A stretch of DNA of 6,245 nucleotides. Source: Zhenhengia yiwuensis (GTDB lineage Bacteria > Bacillota > Clostridia > Lachnospirales > Cellulosilyticaceae). The notes beneath the pieces are model-generated. The model was not told where the DNA came from. It did no database searches and saw only the letters and a program-made list of their open reading frames with translations. The position numbers and the translations under genes were made by a program. The DNA lies in assembly GCF_014384995.1 (NCBI RefSeq), contig NZ_JACRSY010000070.1:1-6245 (forward strand), in the 5' to 3' direction. Positions 1 through 5,183 of the stretch are shown piece by piece. Each line of letters begins with the position of its first letter. The stretch's first letter is position 1.

Positions 1-291
1 AGTATTGTAGATCTATATGAGATGGTGCTTATGAGTTCAACATCTACACAGCAAGCTAAATTTTCAGCTAGAAACATTGAAATGGGTCGTTCTATTTCAA
101 ACTCATACGTGAGATTAATTATCAAAGGTGCTAGGACTTTTGAAAGTGTTCCTGAACCAATGAAACAAGAAGTTGCTGAAAAGCTTATTGAAGAAGGTAG
201 ACAAGACTTAATTACTGATCCAGAGTATTTACCACAAGAAGAAATTGACCCAGGATTTAGTGTAAACCCAGAAGAAGTACCAGCAGAATAA
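1..291 (+). CDS. Small phage protein, probably 5'-partial (CD1375-like C-terminal part)
   Basis: The frame is open from base 1. The first ATG (22) has no Shine-Dalgarno sequence in front of it, and the residues before it (SIVDLYE) read as natural protein, so the true start is probably left of the window. From the ATG at 22 it would be 89 residues. The middle, around YVRLIIKGARTFESVP, resembles the short 'YxxLIxKGxxTxxxVP' proteins found downstream of tail genes in clostridial prophages (CD1375-like). That assignment is from memory of the motif and is tentative. The C-terminus is acidic and proline-rich. There is no membrane segment. It lies just upstream of the lysis cassette, so a position at the end of the tail module fits. 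Its function is unknown. Confidence 0.7.
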   Translation, partial: SIVDLYEMVLMSSTSTQQAKFSARNIEMGRSISNSYVRLIIKGARTFESVPEPMKQEVAEKLIEEGRQDLITDPEYLPQEEIDPGFSVNPEEVPAE

Positions 292-316
292 AAGACTGAT
301 TTGCTAAATTGAATAG

Positions 317-361
317 GGCATAGAAGAGCAGCTTAATAGGCTGTATTTTTTATGCCTTTTT
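317..361 (+). terminator. Hairpin between tail-end gene and lysis cassette
   Basis: GGCATA at 317-322 pairs with TATGCC at 351-356. The arm continues inward through A-T and G-T pairs, with one bulge near 345, to CAGC (329-332) pairing with GCTG (340-343). The loop is about 7 nt. TTTTT follows at 357-361, which fits a Rho-independent terminator or attenuator acting on readthrough into the lysis genes. The many weak pairs lower confidence. An ATG at 352, in frame with the holin, lies inside the 3' arm and has no ribosome site, so it is not the holin start. Confidence 0.55.
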
Positions 362-381
362 ATATTAAGGAGGATAAGAAA

Positions 382-630
382 ATGGATGTAAATATGTTAG
401 AAACATTAATTAATAGCTTAGGATTTCCTATTGTTATGGTGGGCGCATGTGGCTTTTTTATTTGGAAGATGTATCAGGCTCAATTACAAGATAAAGAAAG
501 ATTATATGCAGAACTTGGGAAAGCTACTGCAGCAAATGAAAAGTTTGCAGGGATTATCAGCACATACACAGGAAAATTGGAGTCTATTGAAAATAAAGTC
601 GATAAAATTCAAGATAAGGTAGGTGCCTAA
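382..630 (+). CDS. Phage holin, BhlA/UviB type
   Basis: An 82-residue protein with one hydrophobic segment near the N-terminus (about residues 13-28, from LGFPIVMVGACGFFIW), followed by a long charged, probably coiled-coil tail rich in Lys, Glu and Gln. This layout is typical of the BhlA/UviB holin-like family of Firmicute phages and bacteriocin loci. Such proteins are thought to permeabilise the membrane so that the endolysin reaches the cell wall. The start is set by a perfect AAGGAGG at 367-373, 8 nt before the ATG at 382. A longer reading from the ATG at 352 lacks such a site. The amidase start follows one base after the stop, and the amidase ribosome site lies inside the end of this gene, so the two are probably translationally coupled. 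The family call rests on topology, size and context. Confidence 0.8.
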   Translation: MDVNMLETLINSLGFPIVMVGACGFFIWKMYQAQLQDKERLYAELGKATAANEKFAGIISTYTGKLESIENKVDKIQDKVGA

Positions 631-631
631 G

Positions 632-1393
632 ATGGTCCGGATAACAAAGAAGCTTATTAAATACAATCATAGTGGTATCAATAAACCAGTCTATATCGTT
701 ATTCATGAAACAGATAATACAGATATAGGTGCCGATGCAGAACGCCATTATAAGTATTTTAATGGTGGAGACAGGGGAGCTAGTGCACACTATGTAGTAG
801 ACGATAAACAGGTTATCCAATTAGTAGAGCATAGTGTACAGTCTTGGCATAATGGCAAGAAGTATGTTTCTAATCCAGAAGTACCACAATGTAATAACAG
901 CAACTCTATAGGTATAGAGATATGTGTCAATCAAGATGGAGATTATAGTAAGGCTGTAGCCAACGCTGTAGAGCTTACTAAAAAGCTAATGAAAGAGCTC
1001 AATATTCCAGTAGATAGGGTTATTAGGCATTATGATAGCTGTGGCAAACAATGCCCTGCAAAGATGCTTAGGGAGCCTAAAATATGGACAGATTTTAAAA
1101 AATCTATACAAGGGATACAAATGGATAAGGAATACGAAAAAGCGGTGCAGAACTTAGTTTTAGAAGGTATTATCGGTAGTCCTGCAGCATGGACAAGTAT
1201 TAACCTTAAGAATGTGCCAGCACTTATTAGTAAGATAGGTATTAGGCTATTTGATGTAAGCACTTATGATACTGTAATAGCTAAGATGGTAGAGGCTAAG
1301 ATTATCAGCAGTCCTAACATATGGCAGAATAAAAAGTATACAGAACAGAATGTAAAAGATTTAATAGTTAAGGTGAGTGGTTATTTGGGGTAA
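632..1393 (+). CDS. Phage endolysin: N-acetylmuramoyl-L-alanine amidase (Amidase_2)
   Basis: This 253-residue protein cuts the amide bond between muramic acid and the stem peptide of peptidoglycan to release phage. Residues about 15-155 form an Amidase_2 (T7-lysozyme/PGRP-like) zinc domain. His25 (IVIHETDN), His133 and Cys141 (RHYDSCGKQCP) are the expected zinc ligands, and Glu96 lies in SIGIEIC. Residues 168-253 hold two units offset by exactly 44 residues (Tyr168/Tyr212, Trp187/Trp231, each with an 'xIIxSPxxW' core). This resembles the wall-binding C-terminal repeats of clostridial lysins. I chose the ATG at 632 because AAGGTAGG (616-623) is 8 nt upstream. The in-frame GTG at 623 would leave only 3 nt to the AAGG. 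There is no signal peptide, consistent with export depending on the holin encoded just before it. A terminator overlaps the stop codon. Confidence 0.93.
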   Translation: MVRITKKLIKYNHSGINKPVYIVIHETDNTDIGADAERHYKYFNGGDRGASAHYVVDDKQVIQLVEHSVQSWHNGKKYVSNPEVPQCNNSNSIGIEICVNQDGDYSKAVANAVELTKKLMKELNIPVDRVIRHYDSCGKQCPAKMLREPKIWTDFKKSIQGIQMDKEYEKAVQNLVLEGIIGSPAAWTSINLKNVPALISKIGIRLFDVSTYDTVIAKMVEAKIISSPNIWQNKKYTEQNVKDLIVKVSGYLG

Positions 1394-1418
1394 GATTCGG
1401 CTTACCCTTTATTTTTTT
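1388..1418 (+). terminator. Rho-independent terminator of the lysis cassette
   Basis: GGGTAAG (1388-1394) pairs with CTTACCC (1401-1407) around a 6-nt loop. TTTATTTTTTT follows. The amidase stop codon lies inside the left arm. This closes the holin-amidase unit and separates it from the cargo genes downstream. Confidence 0.88.
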
Positions 1419-1501
1419 ACTCAAAATACTGATTTTATTGGGGGAATATGATAATATTTAGAAAAATATTTTATGGATAAATTTAGAAGGAGGAGATTGA
1501 T

Positions 1502-1762
1502 ATAATCAGACAAGAAAAAATCTATAGTATTTGTTGTAGGATTATGTGTTTTATACCATTTATATTTACAATTATTTCGGAGGAGTTAGGCATACCTGAT
1601 AACATTAAGAATCTTATATGGTTAATCATGTTTCTGATTTGTATTATTTTGGTATTAGTTGCTTTCACCATATTTAAAGATACAAAAAGAAGTGAAAGAT
1701 TTTTTGGAGCATTAAGTCTCATTTTAATAATTGGATATACAATTTATTTTGTTTTATTTTAA
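1502..1762 (+). CDS. Small membrane protein of unknown function, apparent ATA start
   Basis: I do not recognise this protein. It is highly hydrophobic, with about three membrane segments: one before and through CFIPFIFTII, a second around IWLIMFLICIILVLVAF, and a third near the C-terminus (LSLILIIGYTIYFVLF). A short charged loop (KDTKRSER) lies between the last two. A perfect AAGGAGG (1487-1493) is present, but the codon 8 nt after it is ATA (1502), not ATG. The frame is open back to the ribosome site and has no ATG, GTG or TTG until the ATG at 1544, which has no ribosome site of its own. From 1502 the protein is 86 residues; from 1544 it is 72. Either ATA is used inefficiently or the start codon was lost by one base change. 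It sits in the cargo zone after the lysin and has its own terminator. Confidence 0.55.
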   Translation: MIRQEKIYSICCRIMCFIPFIFTIISEELGIPDNIKNLIWLIMFLICIILVLVAFTIFKDTKRSERFFGALSLILIIGYTIYFVLF

Positions 1763-1801
1763 ATTTGGAACATTTAATAGGAAAAAGTTATTTCAGTAAA
1801 G

Positions 1802-1830
1802 GCTAGGACTTCGGTTCTAGCTCTTATTTT
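1802..1830 (+). terminator. Terminator with UUCG tetraloop, first of a matching pair
   Basis: GCTAGGAC (1802-1809) pairs with GTTCTAGC (1814-1821), including one G-T pair, around a TTCG loop closed by C-G, a very stable tetraloop. TCTTATTTT follows. The stem is identical in both arms to the terminator at 2143-2162. Confidence 0.82.
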
Positions 1831-1847
1831 GAAGAGTGTAGGAGAAG

Positions 1848-1874
1848 TTGAATTAAAATATAAAATATTATAAT
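1848..1874 (+). promoter_or_regulatory. Possible promoter for the 1910 gene
   Basis: TTGAAT (1848-1853) could be a -35. TATAAT (1869-1874) is a perfect -10 but only 15 nt away. The overlapping TAATAT (1871-1876) gives a 17-nt spacer. A terminator lies just upstream and the gene has a strong ribosome site, so a promoter is expected in this AT-rich gap. The precise elements are uncertain. Confidence 0.4.
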
Positions 1875-1909
1875 ATAGTATAAAATAAAGGTTTATAGGG
1901 AGGATTAAC

Positions 1910-2131
1910 ATGAAAAGAATATTTTTATGGCTATTAGGAGCATTATTAATTGCCTTAGGCCTGCTGGTTGAAGCTGGTATGATAGGTGGATTTGTTGCAT
2001 TAATTAATAGTCCAGTAATAATATTAATTTTATTGGTAGTAGTTTTTGCAGTACTTATAGGGAATTGTATTTTTAAATATGGGTGGAATTACACTGAAGA
2101 ATATGATGAAAAGGAAGATATAACTTTATAA
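1910..2131 (+). CDS. Small two-span membrane protein of unknown function
   Basis: I do not recognise this 73-residue protein. It has two membrane segments (about residues 4-29, LWLLGALLIALGLLVEAGMI, and about 33-53, from SPVIILILLVVVFAVLIG), a short positive N-terminus (MKR), and an acidic C-terminal tail (TEEYDEKEDITL) probably in the cytoplasm. AGGGAGG (1897-1903) is 6 nt before the ATG, so the start is well supported. It is preceded by a possible promoter and followed by its own terminator, making a single-gene unit in the prophage cargo zone. Its size and topology would suit a superinfection-exclusion or toxin-like protein, but nothing in the sequence shows a function. Confidence 0.75.
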   Translation: MKRIFLWLLGALLIALGLLVEAGMIGGFVALINSPVIILILLVVVFAVLIGNCIFKYGWNYTEEYDEKEDITL

Positions 2132-2142
2132 TACTAATTTTG

Positions 2143-2173
2143 GCTAGGACGTAGGTTCTAGCTTTATTTTTTT
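2143..2173 (+). terminator. Terminator, second of a matching pair
   Basis: GCTAGGAC (2143-2150) pairs with GTTCTAGC (2155-2162) around a GTAG loop, followed by TTTATTTTTTT. Both arms equal those at 1802-1821; only the loop differs. It ends the 1910 gene and insulates the hicAB promoter that follows. Confidence 0.86.
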
Positions 2174-2192
2174 GTATAAAGTAGAAAAATAA

Positions 2193-2221
2193 TTGACTAT
2201 ACGTATGATACGTATTATAAT
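2193..2221 (+). promoter_or_regulatory. hicAB promoter, near-consensus SigA type
   Basis: TTGACT (2193-2198) and a perfect TATAAT (2216-2221) are separated by exactly 17 nt. Transcription should start near 2228, giving a leader of about 20 nt before hicA. It is a strong promoter, as expected of an autorepressed toxin-antitoxin operon. Confidence 0.85.
2199..2215. promoter_or_regulatory. 17-bp palindrome in the promoter spacer: probable HicB operator
   Basis: The whole spacer is ATACGTAT-G-ATACGTAT. It is two copies of an 8-bp palindrome with one base between them, so it is both a direct repeat of 9-bp period and a 17-bp palindrome. It fills the space between the -35 and -10 hexamers with no base left over. 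HicB proteins with a ribbon-helix-helix domain bind inverted repeats in their own promoter, and the HicB encoded here has such a domain, so occupancy should block RNA polymerase. The binding itself is inferred. Confidence 0.75.
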
Positions 2222-2247
2222 ATAAATATAGAAAGAGAGGTGAAAAA

Positions 2248-2430
2248 ATGAGGTTTAGGGAGATAGAAAAAATCATAAAACAAGATGGATGGGAATTACA
2301 TAATGTAGTAGGTTCACATCACCACTACAGACACCCAATAAAAACAGGTAAGGTTACAATCCCTAAGCATACAGGAGATGTACCATTAAGAGTAATAAAA
2401 TCAATACTGAAACAGGCAGGGCTTGAATAA
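2248..2430 (+). CDS. hicA: HicA family toxin (mRNA interferase)
   Basis: A 60-residue protein of normal HicA length. HicA is a type II toxin with a double-stranded-RNA-binding-like fold that cuts mRNA without needing the ribosome. The family hallmarks are visible: an N-terminal helix (FREIEKIIKQDGW), the catalytic histidine in the GSHHHYRHP motif (His24), a conserved strand KVTIPKH, and the C-terminal helix LRVIKSILKQAGL. All expected motifs are intact, so it should be active. The ribosome site GAGG (2237-2240) is 7 nt before the ATG. hicB follows 54 nt later, and an autoregulatory promoter lies directly upstream. In a prophage such a pair may stabilise the element or act in phage defence; which applies here is not visible. 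Confidence 0.94.
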   Translation: MRFREIEKIIKQDGWELHNVVGSHHHYRHPIKTGKVTIPKHTGDVPLRVIKSILKQAGLE

Positions 2431-2436
2431 AGCCCT
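2418..2436 (+). promoter_or_regulatory. Hairpin over the hicA stop codon
   Basis: AGGGCTT (2418-2424) pairs perfectly with AAGCCCT (2430-2436) around a 5-nt loop that holds most of the hicA stop codon. It is not followed directly by a T-run (the next bases are CTTGATAAGTATTTTATA), so it is a weak terminator at best. It may tune the ratio of hicA to hicB expression or mark an mRNA processing point. TTGAAT (2423-2428), a 17-nt gap and TATTTT (2446-2451) could form a weak internal promoter for hicB alone. Confidence 0.4.
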
Positions 2437-2484
2437 CTTGATAAGTATTTTATATAATAATATTTTAGAAGGAGAACTGATAGT

Positions 2485-2886
2485 ATGAAATTAGTATATC
2501 CAGCGTGTTTTTATCCAGAAGAAAATGGTCAATATTCAGTAGTGTTTCCCGATTTAAATGAAGCAGCAACATTTGGGGATAGCTTAGAACAAGCTATAGA
2601 AATGGCAATAGATTTAGCTAGTGGATGGTTAATGGATAGTATTCAAGAGAATGAACAAATTCCTAAACCATCTAATATTAAGGATGTATTAATTGATGAA
2701 GAAGATGCATTTGTATCACTTATTGCTGTAGATTTAACAGAGTATGAAAGATTGCATGGTAATAAAGCAGTTAAAAAGACCTTAACAATTCCTATGTGGA
2801 TGAACACATTGGCAGAAAAAGAAGGAATTAACTTTTCGGCAGTATTACAAAATGCTCTTAAAGAACAACTGCATCTTAATCAGTAA
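2485..2886 (+). CDS. hicB: HicB family antitoxin with ribbon-helix-helix DNA-binding domain
   Basis: A 133-residue antitoxin that should bind and block the HicA encoded before it and repress the shared promoter. Residues 1 to about 50 show the HicB partial RNase-H-like fold (YPACFYPEENGQYSVVFPDL, then a GDSLEQAIEMA helix). The acidic middle (DVLIDEEDAFVSLIAVDL) is probably the surface that meets the toxin. Residues about 95-130 (KKTLTIPMWMNTLAEKEG, then a second helix) form a ribbon-helix-helix domain; other HicB proteins carry a helix-turn-helix instead. AAGGAGA (2469-2475) is 9 nt before the ATG. The palindrome in the promoter spacer is its likely binding site. The gene is intact and followed by a strong terminator. 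Confidence 0.93.
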   Translation: MKLVYPACFYPEENGQYSVVFPDLNEAATFGDSLEQAIEMAIDLASGWLMDSIQENEQIPKPSNIKDVLIDEEDAFVSLIAVDLTEYERLHGNKAVKKTLTIPMWMNTLAEKEGINFSAVLQNALKEQLHLNQ

Positions 2887-2895
2887 AAATATCAT

Positions 2896-2940
2896 AAAAT
2901 GTTATAATGTGGTGTAAGTTAAAGGTGATTATAGCATTTT
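2896..2940. repeat. 13-bp inverted repeat near the prophage end
   Basis: AAAATGTTATAAT (2896-2908) is nearly the reverse complement of ATTATAGCATTTT (2928-2940): 12 of 13 positions match, and the odd one is a T-G pair in the + strand RNA. The arms are 19 nt apart. The left arm contains TGT-TATAAT, an extended -10 element, but no -35 is seen at the usual distance. It lies between hicB and the terminator, about 90-130 bp from the recQ junction. It could be part of an mRNA 3' structure, a promoter with an operator, or a protein-binding site near the attachment site. Confidence 0.5.
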
Positions 2941-2973
2941 AAAGGGTGAGACTTGACTCACCCTTTATTTTTT
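2941..2973 (+). terminator. Strong Rho-independent terminator after hicB
   Basis: AAAGGGTGAG (2941-2950) pairs perfectly with CTCACCCTTT (2957-2966) around a 6-nt loop, followed by ATTTTTT. It ends the hicAB transcript and would stop prophage transcription from entering the recQ fragment. Confidence 0.92.
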
Positions 2974-3023
2974 ATTTAACCTAAAAGATGATTTTGAAAT
3001 CAATTAAGAGATGTATCAAAGTG

Positions 3024-3052
3024 TAATGTATTTGTTATCAGGTACCCGCTAT
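3024..3052. other. Prophage-chromosome junction (attR region)
   Basis: From 3033 the codons read Cys-Tyr-Gln-Val-Pro-Ala, the residues that normally follow GKS-Leu of the RecQ Walker A motif. To the left, the two codons before them (TGT ATT, Cys-Ile) do not give the expected Ser-Leu, and a TAA stop (3024-3026) comes next. The change from foreign to RecQ sequence therefore falls within about 3030-3033, and the host half of the attachment site extends rightward through TATCAGGTACCCGCT. The attL partner and the recombinase are outside the window, so the core bases shared by phage and host cannot be fixed. Confidence 0.75.
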
Positions 3053-5105
3053 GGTGATGCAGGGGATAACCCTTGTCATTTCTCCACTCATTTCACTTAT
3101 GAAAGACCAGGTAGATGCACTGAATGAAATAGGTATACCAGCTTGCCTGATTAATAGTACACTTAGTACCATGGAGTATAGAAATGTTATTCAAAGAGCT
3201 ATGGATGGAAGCTATAAGCTTATTTATGTAGCTCCAGAGCGTCTTAGTTCTTATGATTTTATAGAGCTCTGCAACCAGATAGATGTAGCTATGGTAGCTG
3301 TAGATGAGGCACACTGTGTGAGTCAGTGGGGACATGACTTTAGACCAAGCTATACGTTTATTGATGACTTTATTAAGCGTTTACCGACAAGACCTGTTGT
3401 ATGTGCCTTTACAGCTACAGCCACGCCGCGCGTTAAGGAAGATATTGAGAAGCTTATCGGGCTTTACAGTCCATATACGATTACTACAGGTTTTGATAGG
3501 CCCAACTTATATTTCGAAGTAGAAAAGCCAAAGCATAAATTTGACTGGGTACTTCGTTACTTACATGCACATAAAGAGGAAAGCGGTATTATTTACTGCG
3601 CTACAAGAAAGACGGTAGATGCTTTAGTAGATAAGTTACGTGCTAAAGGGATAGACGCAGCTAAGTATCATGCAGGGCTGAGTGAGCATGAAAGAGCCAT
3701 GTACCAAGATGACTTCCTTTATGATAGAAGGACCATTATGATTGCAACCAATGCTTTTGGGATGGGGATTGATAAATCTAATATTCGCTTTGTCCTTCAT
3801 TATAATATGCCTAAGAATATGGAAGGGTATTATCAAGAAGCAGGTCGTGCAGGCCGTGATGGTGTAGCTTCTAACTGTATACTCTTATATTCTGCGGCGG
3901 ATATTATGACGAATCGTTTACTTATTGAAAATGCTAGCAACACAGTAGACCTATCAGGTGAGTACGAAAAATTGAATCAAATGGTAGATTACTGCAATAC
4001 AGAAGGCTGTCTTAGAAATTATATTCTGAGATACTTTGGAGAGCATCCAGATAAACTTTGCGACCACTGCGGTAATTGTAACAGTGAAGTAGAGCAAAGG
4101 GATATTACCATAGAAGCGCAGAAGATTTTATCTTGTATTAAACGTATGCAGGAGCGCTTTGGTATGGTAATGGTAGTGGAAGTACTTAAAGGGGCCAATA
4201 CACAGAAGGTGAAGCAGTTTGGTTTTAATACCCTTTCTACTTATGGACTCATGAAGGATTACCATAAAGATACGATTAAAGAGATGATCTCCTTTCTTAT
4301 AGCAGAGAAATATATTGATTTAGATGGGGACAAATTCCCAGTATTAAGATTAAATCCTTCAGCTTATGAAGTGCTGAAAGGTCATAAGACTGTTAATATG
4401 CGTATTAATATGTCTAAAGCTACGGAAGATACCAAGCTTATGAAGGAAGTCCTTCCAATAGACCATGAGCTTGTAGGGGAACTGAAAGAAGTGAGAAGAG
4501 AGATTGCTGCCATACAGCACGTACCACCATTTATGATTTTCTCAGATGCTACTTTAAATGAAATGGGTATGTATTATCCCACTTCAGAAGTAGAGATGTT
4601 AGCTATATCAGGTGTAGGTAAGATTAAGTATGATAAGTACGGTGTGCGCTTTGAGGAAGTCATTCGCCAGTATGTAGTAGCCCATGACATTGAAAAGCCA
4701 GAAGTTAAAATGGTAGAAGTGACAGTACCTAAGGAAGAGAAGATATTAGGGCCGAATAAAGTATCCGTACAAAATAAAGATAAACACGTGGATAAAAAAG
4801 ATACAGTGCTTGTAACTTATGAACTCTATCAGGAAGGGTATAGTATAGAAGAGATTGCTCAAATGAGGGGGCTGACACGCTTTACGGTAGAAAACCATCT
4901 TGTAAGCTGTGTGGCGAGAGATTTAACGATTGATTTTGAACCGTTTATGACAAAAGAGCAAGAAAGACTTATTCAAGAAGCTATCCAGCAAGTAGGCATT
5001 ACACTTTTAAAACCGATTAAAGAGCTTTTGCCTGAAGAGGTGACTTATACAGCTATTAAACTCGTGATTGAAAAGTATAAAAAAGAAGGTTCTACGAATA
5101 TATAG
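3033..5105 (+). pseudogene. recQ: RecQ ATP-dependent DNA helicase, 3' part of gene split by prophage
   Basis: RecQ unwinds DNA 3'-5' in recombination and replication-fork repair. This copy lacks the N-terminal part, including the Walker A P-loop GKS, so it cannot bind ATP normally. The rest is intact. Numbered from the ATG at 3051: motif Ia (TLVISPLISLMKDQ, 7-20), DEAH box (85-88) with the aromatic-rich loop SQWGHDFRPSY, motif III (AFTATATPR), motif IV (GIIYCATRK), motifs V-VI (TNAFGMGIDKSN; YQEAGRAGRDG), zinc site Cys320, Cys337, Cys340 and Cys343 with the same spacing as E. coli RecQ, winged-helix RQC, HRDC (about 470-545), and an extra C-terminal helix-turn-helix region (about 583-675) found in some Firmicute RecQs. 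The ATG at 3051 has no ribosome site and is only the first Met of the remnant. The missing 5' part is probably at the other prophage end. With no frameshift or stop in 2 kb, the split is recent or the gene is still maintained. Confidence 0.93.
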
Positions 5106-5112
5106 CATAAAC

Positions 5113-5150
5113 AAAACCCTCTAACTTAGGAAACTAGGTTGGAGGGTTTT
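5113..5150 (+). terminator. Terminator after recQ, probably bidirectional
   Basis: A 17-bp stem (5113-5129 with 5134-5150) has a GAAA tetraloop and ends in TTTT. Two positions are U-G pairs in the + strand RNA and would be A-C mismatches on the minus strand, so it is best suited to recQ. It lies between two converging genes, and the minus-strand side is also T-rich (GTTTTGTTTATG), so it may also stop the phosphatase transcript. Confidence 0.92.
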
Positions 5151-5183
5151 AGAGTATTTACACTTGTGTTAATGAAACATTAA

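Larger units (their letters stand above)
1..3032 (+). mobile_element. Right-hand end of a prophage integrated in recQ
   Basis: Every recognisable gene here is phage-like or typical phage cargo, and all point rightward: a small phage protein, a holin, an amidase lysin, two small membrane proteins and a HicA/HicB pair. The block ends where a RecQ reading frame appears abruptly at about 3030-3033, lacking its N-terminal part. Lysis genes followed by cargo genes next to an attachment site is a common arrangement in prophages of Gram-positive bacteria. No integrase, repressor or structural gene of known function is in view, so the phage type is unknown and the left end lies outside the window. The exact right boundary is inferred to within a few bases from where RecQ similarity begins. 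Confidence 0.85.

Noticed and set aside
130..137. A further copy of GCTAGGAC, the arm of the paired terminators
   Set aside because: It lies inside a coding region (Ala-Arg-Thr codons), has no matching GTTCTAGC nearby and no T-run; an 8-mer by chance.
352..381. Longer holin reading from the ATG at 352
   Set aside because: That ATG lies in a hairpin arm and has no ribosome site, while AAGGAGG stands 8 nt before the ATG at 382.
623..631. GTG at 623 as the amidase start
   Set aside because: The AAGG would be only 3 nt away and the GTG is part of the ribosome-site region that fits the ATG at 632 with 8-nt spacing.
584..820. Minus-strand open frame across the holin end and amidase start
   Set aside because: Shadow of two well-supported plus-strand genes; no ribosome site and no recognisable protein features. 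The same holds for minus-strand frames at 1030-1263, 1522-1722, 2073-2276, 3093-3335 and 3636-3836.
2199..2215. The ATACGTAT repeats as the start of a CRISPR or iteron array
   Set aside because: Only two 8-bp units exist, and they coincide exactly with a promoter spacer, so an operator explains them better.
3051..3053. ATG at 3051 as the real start of a short RecQ-like protein
   Set aside because: It corresponds to an internal Met of RecQ, has no Shine-Dalgarno sequence, and the Walker A motif required for activity is missing; residues before it (CYQVPA) still match RecQ.
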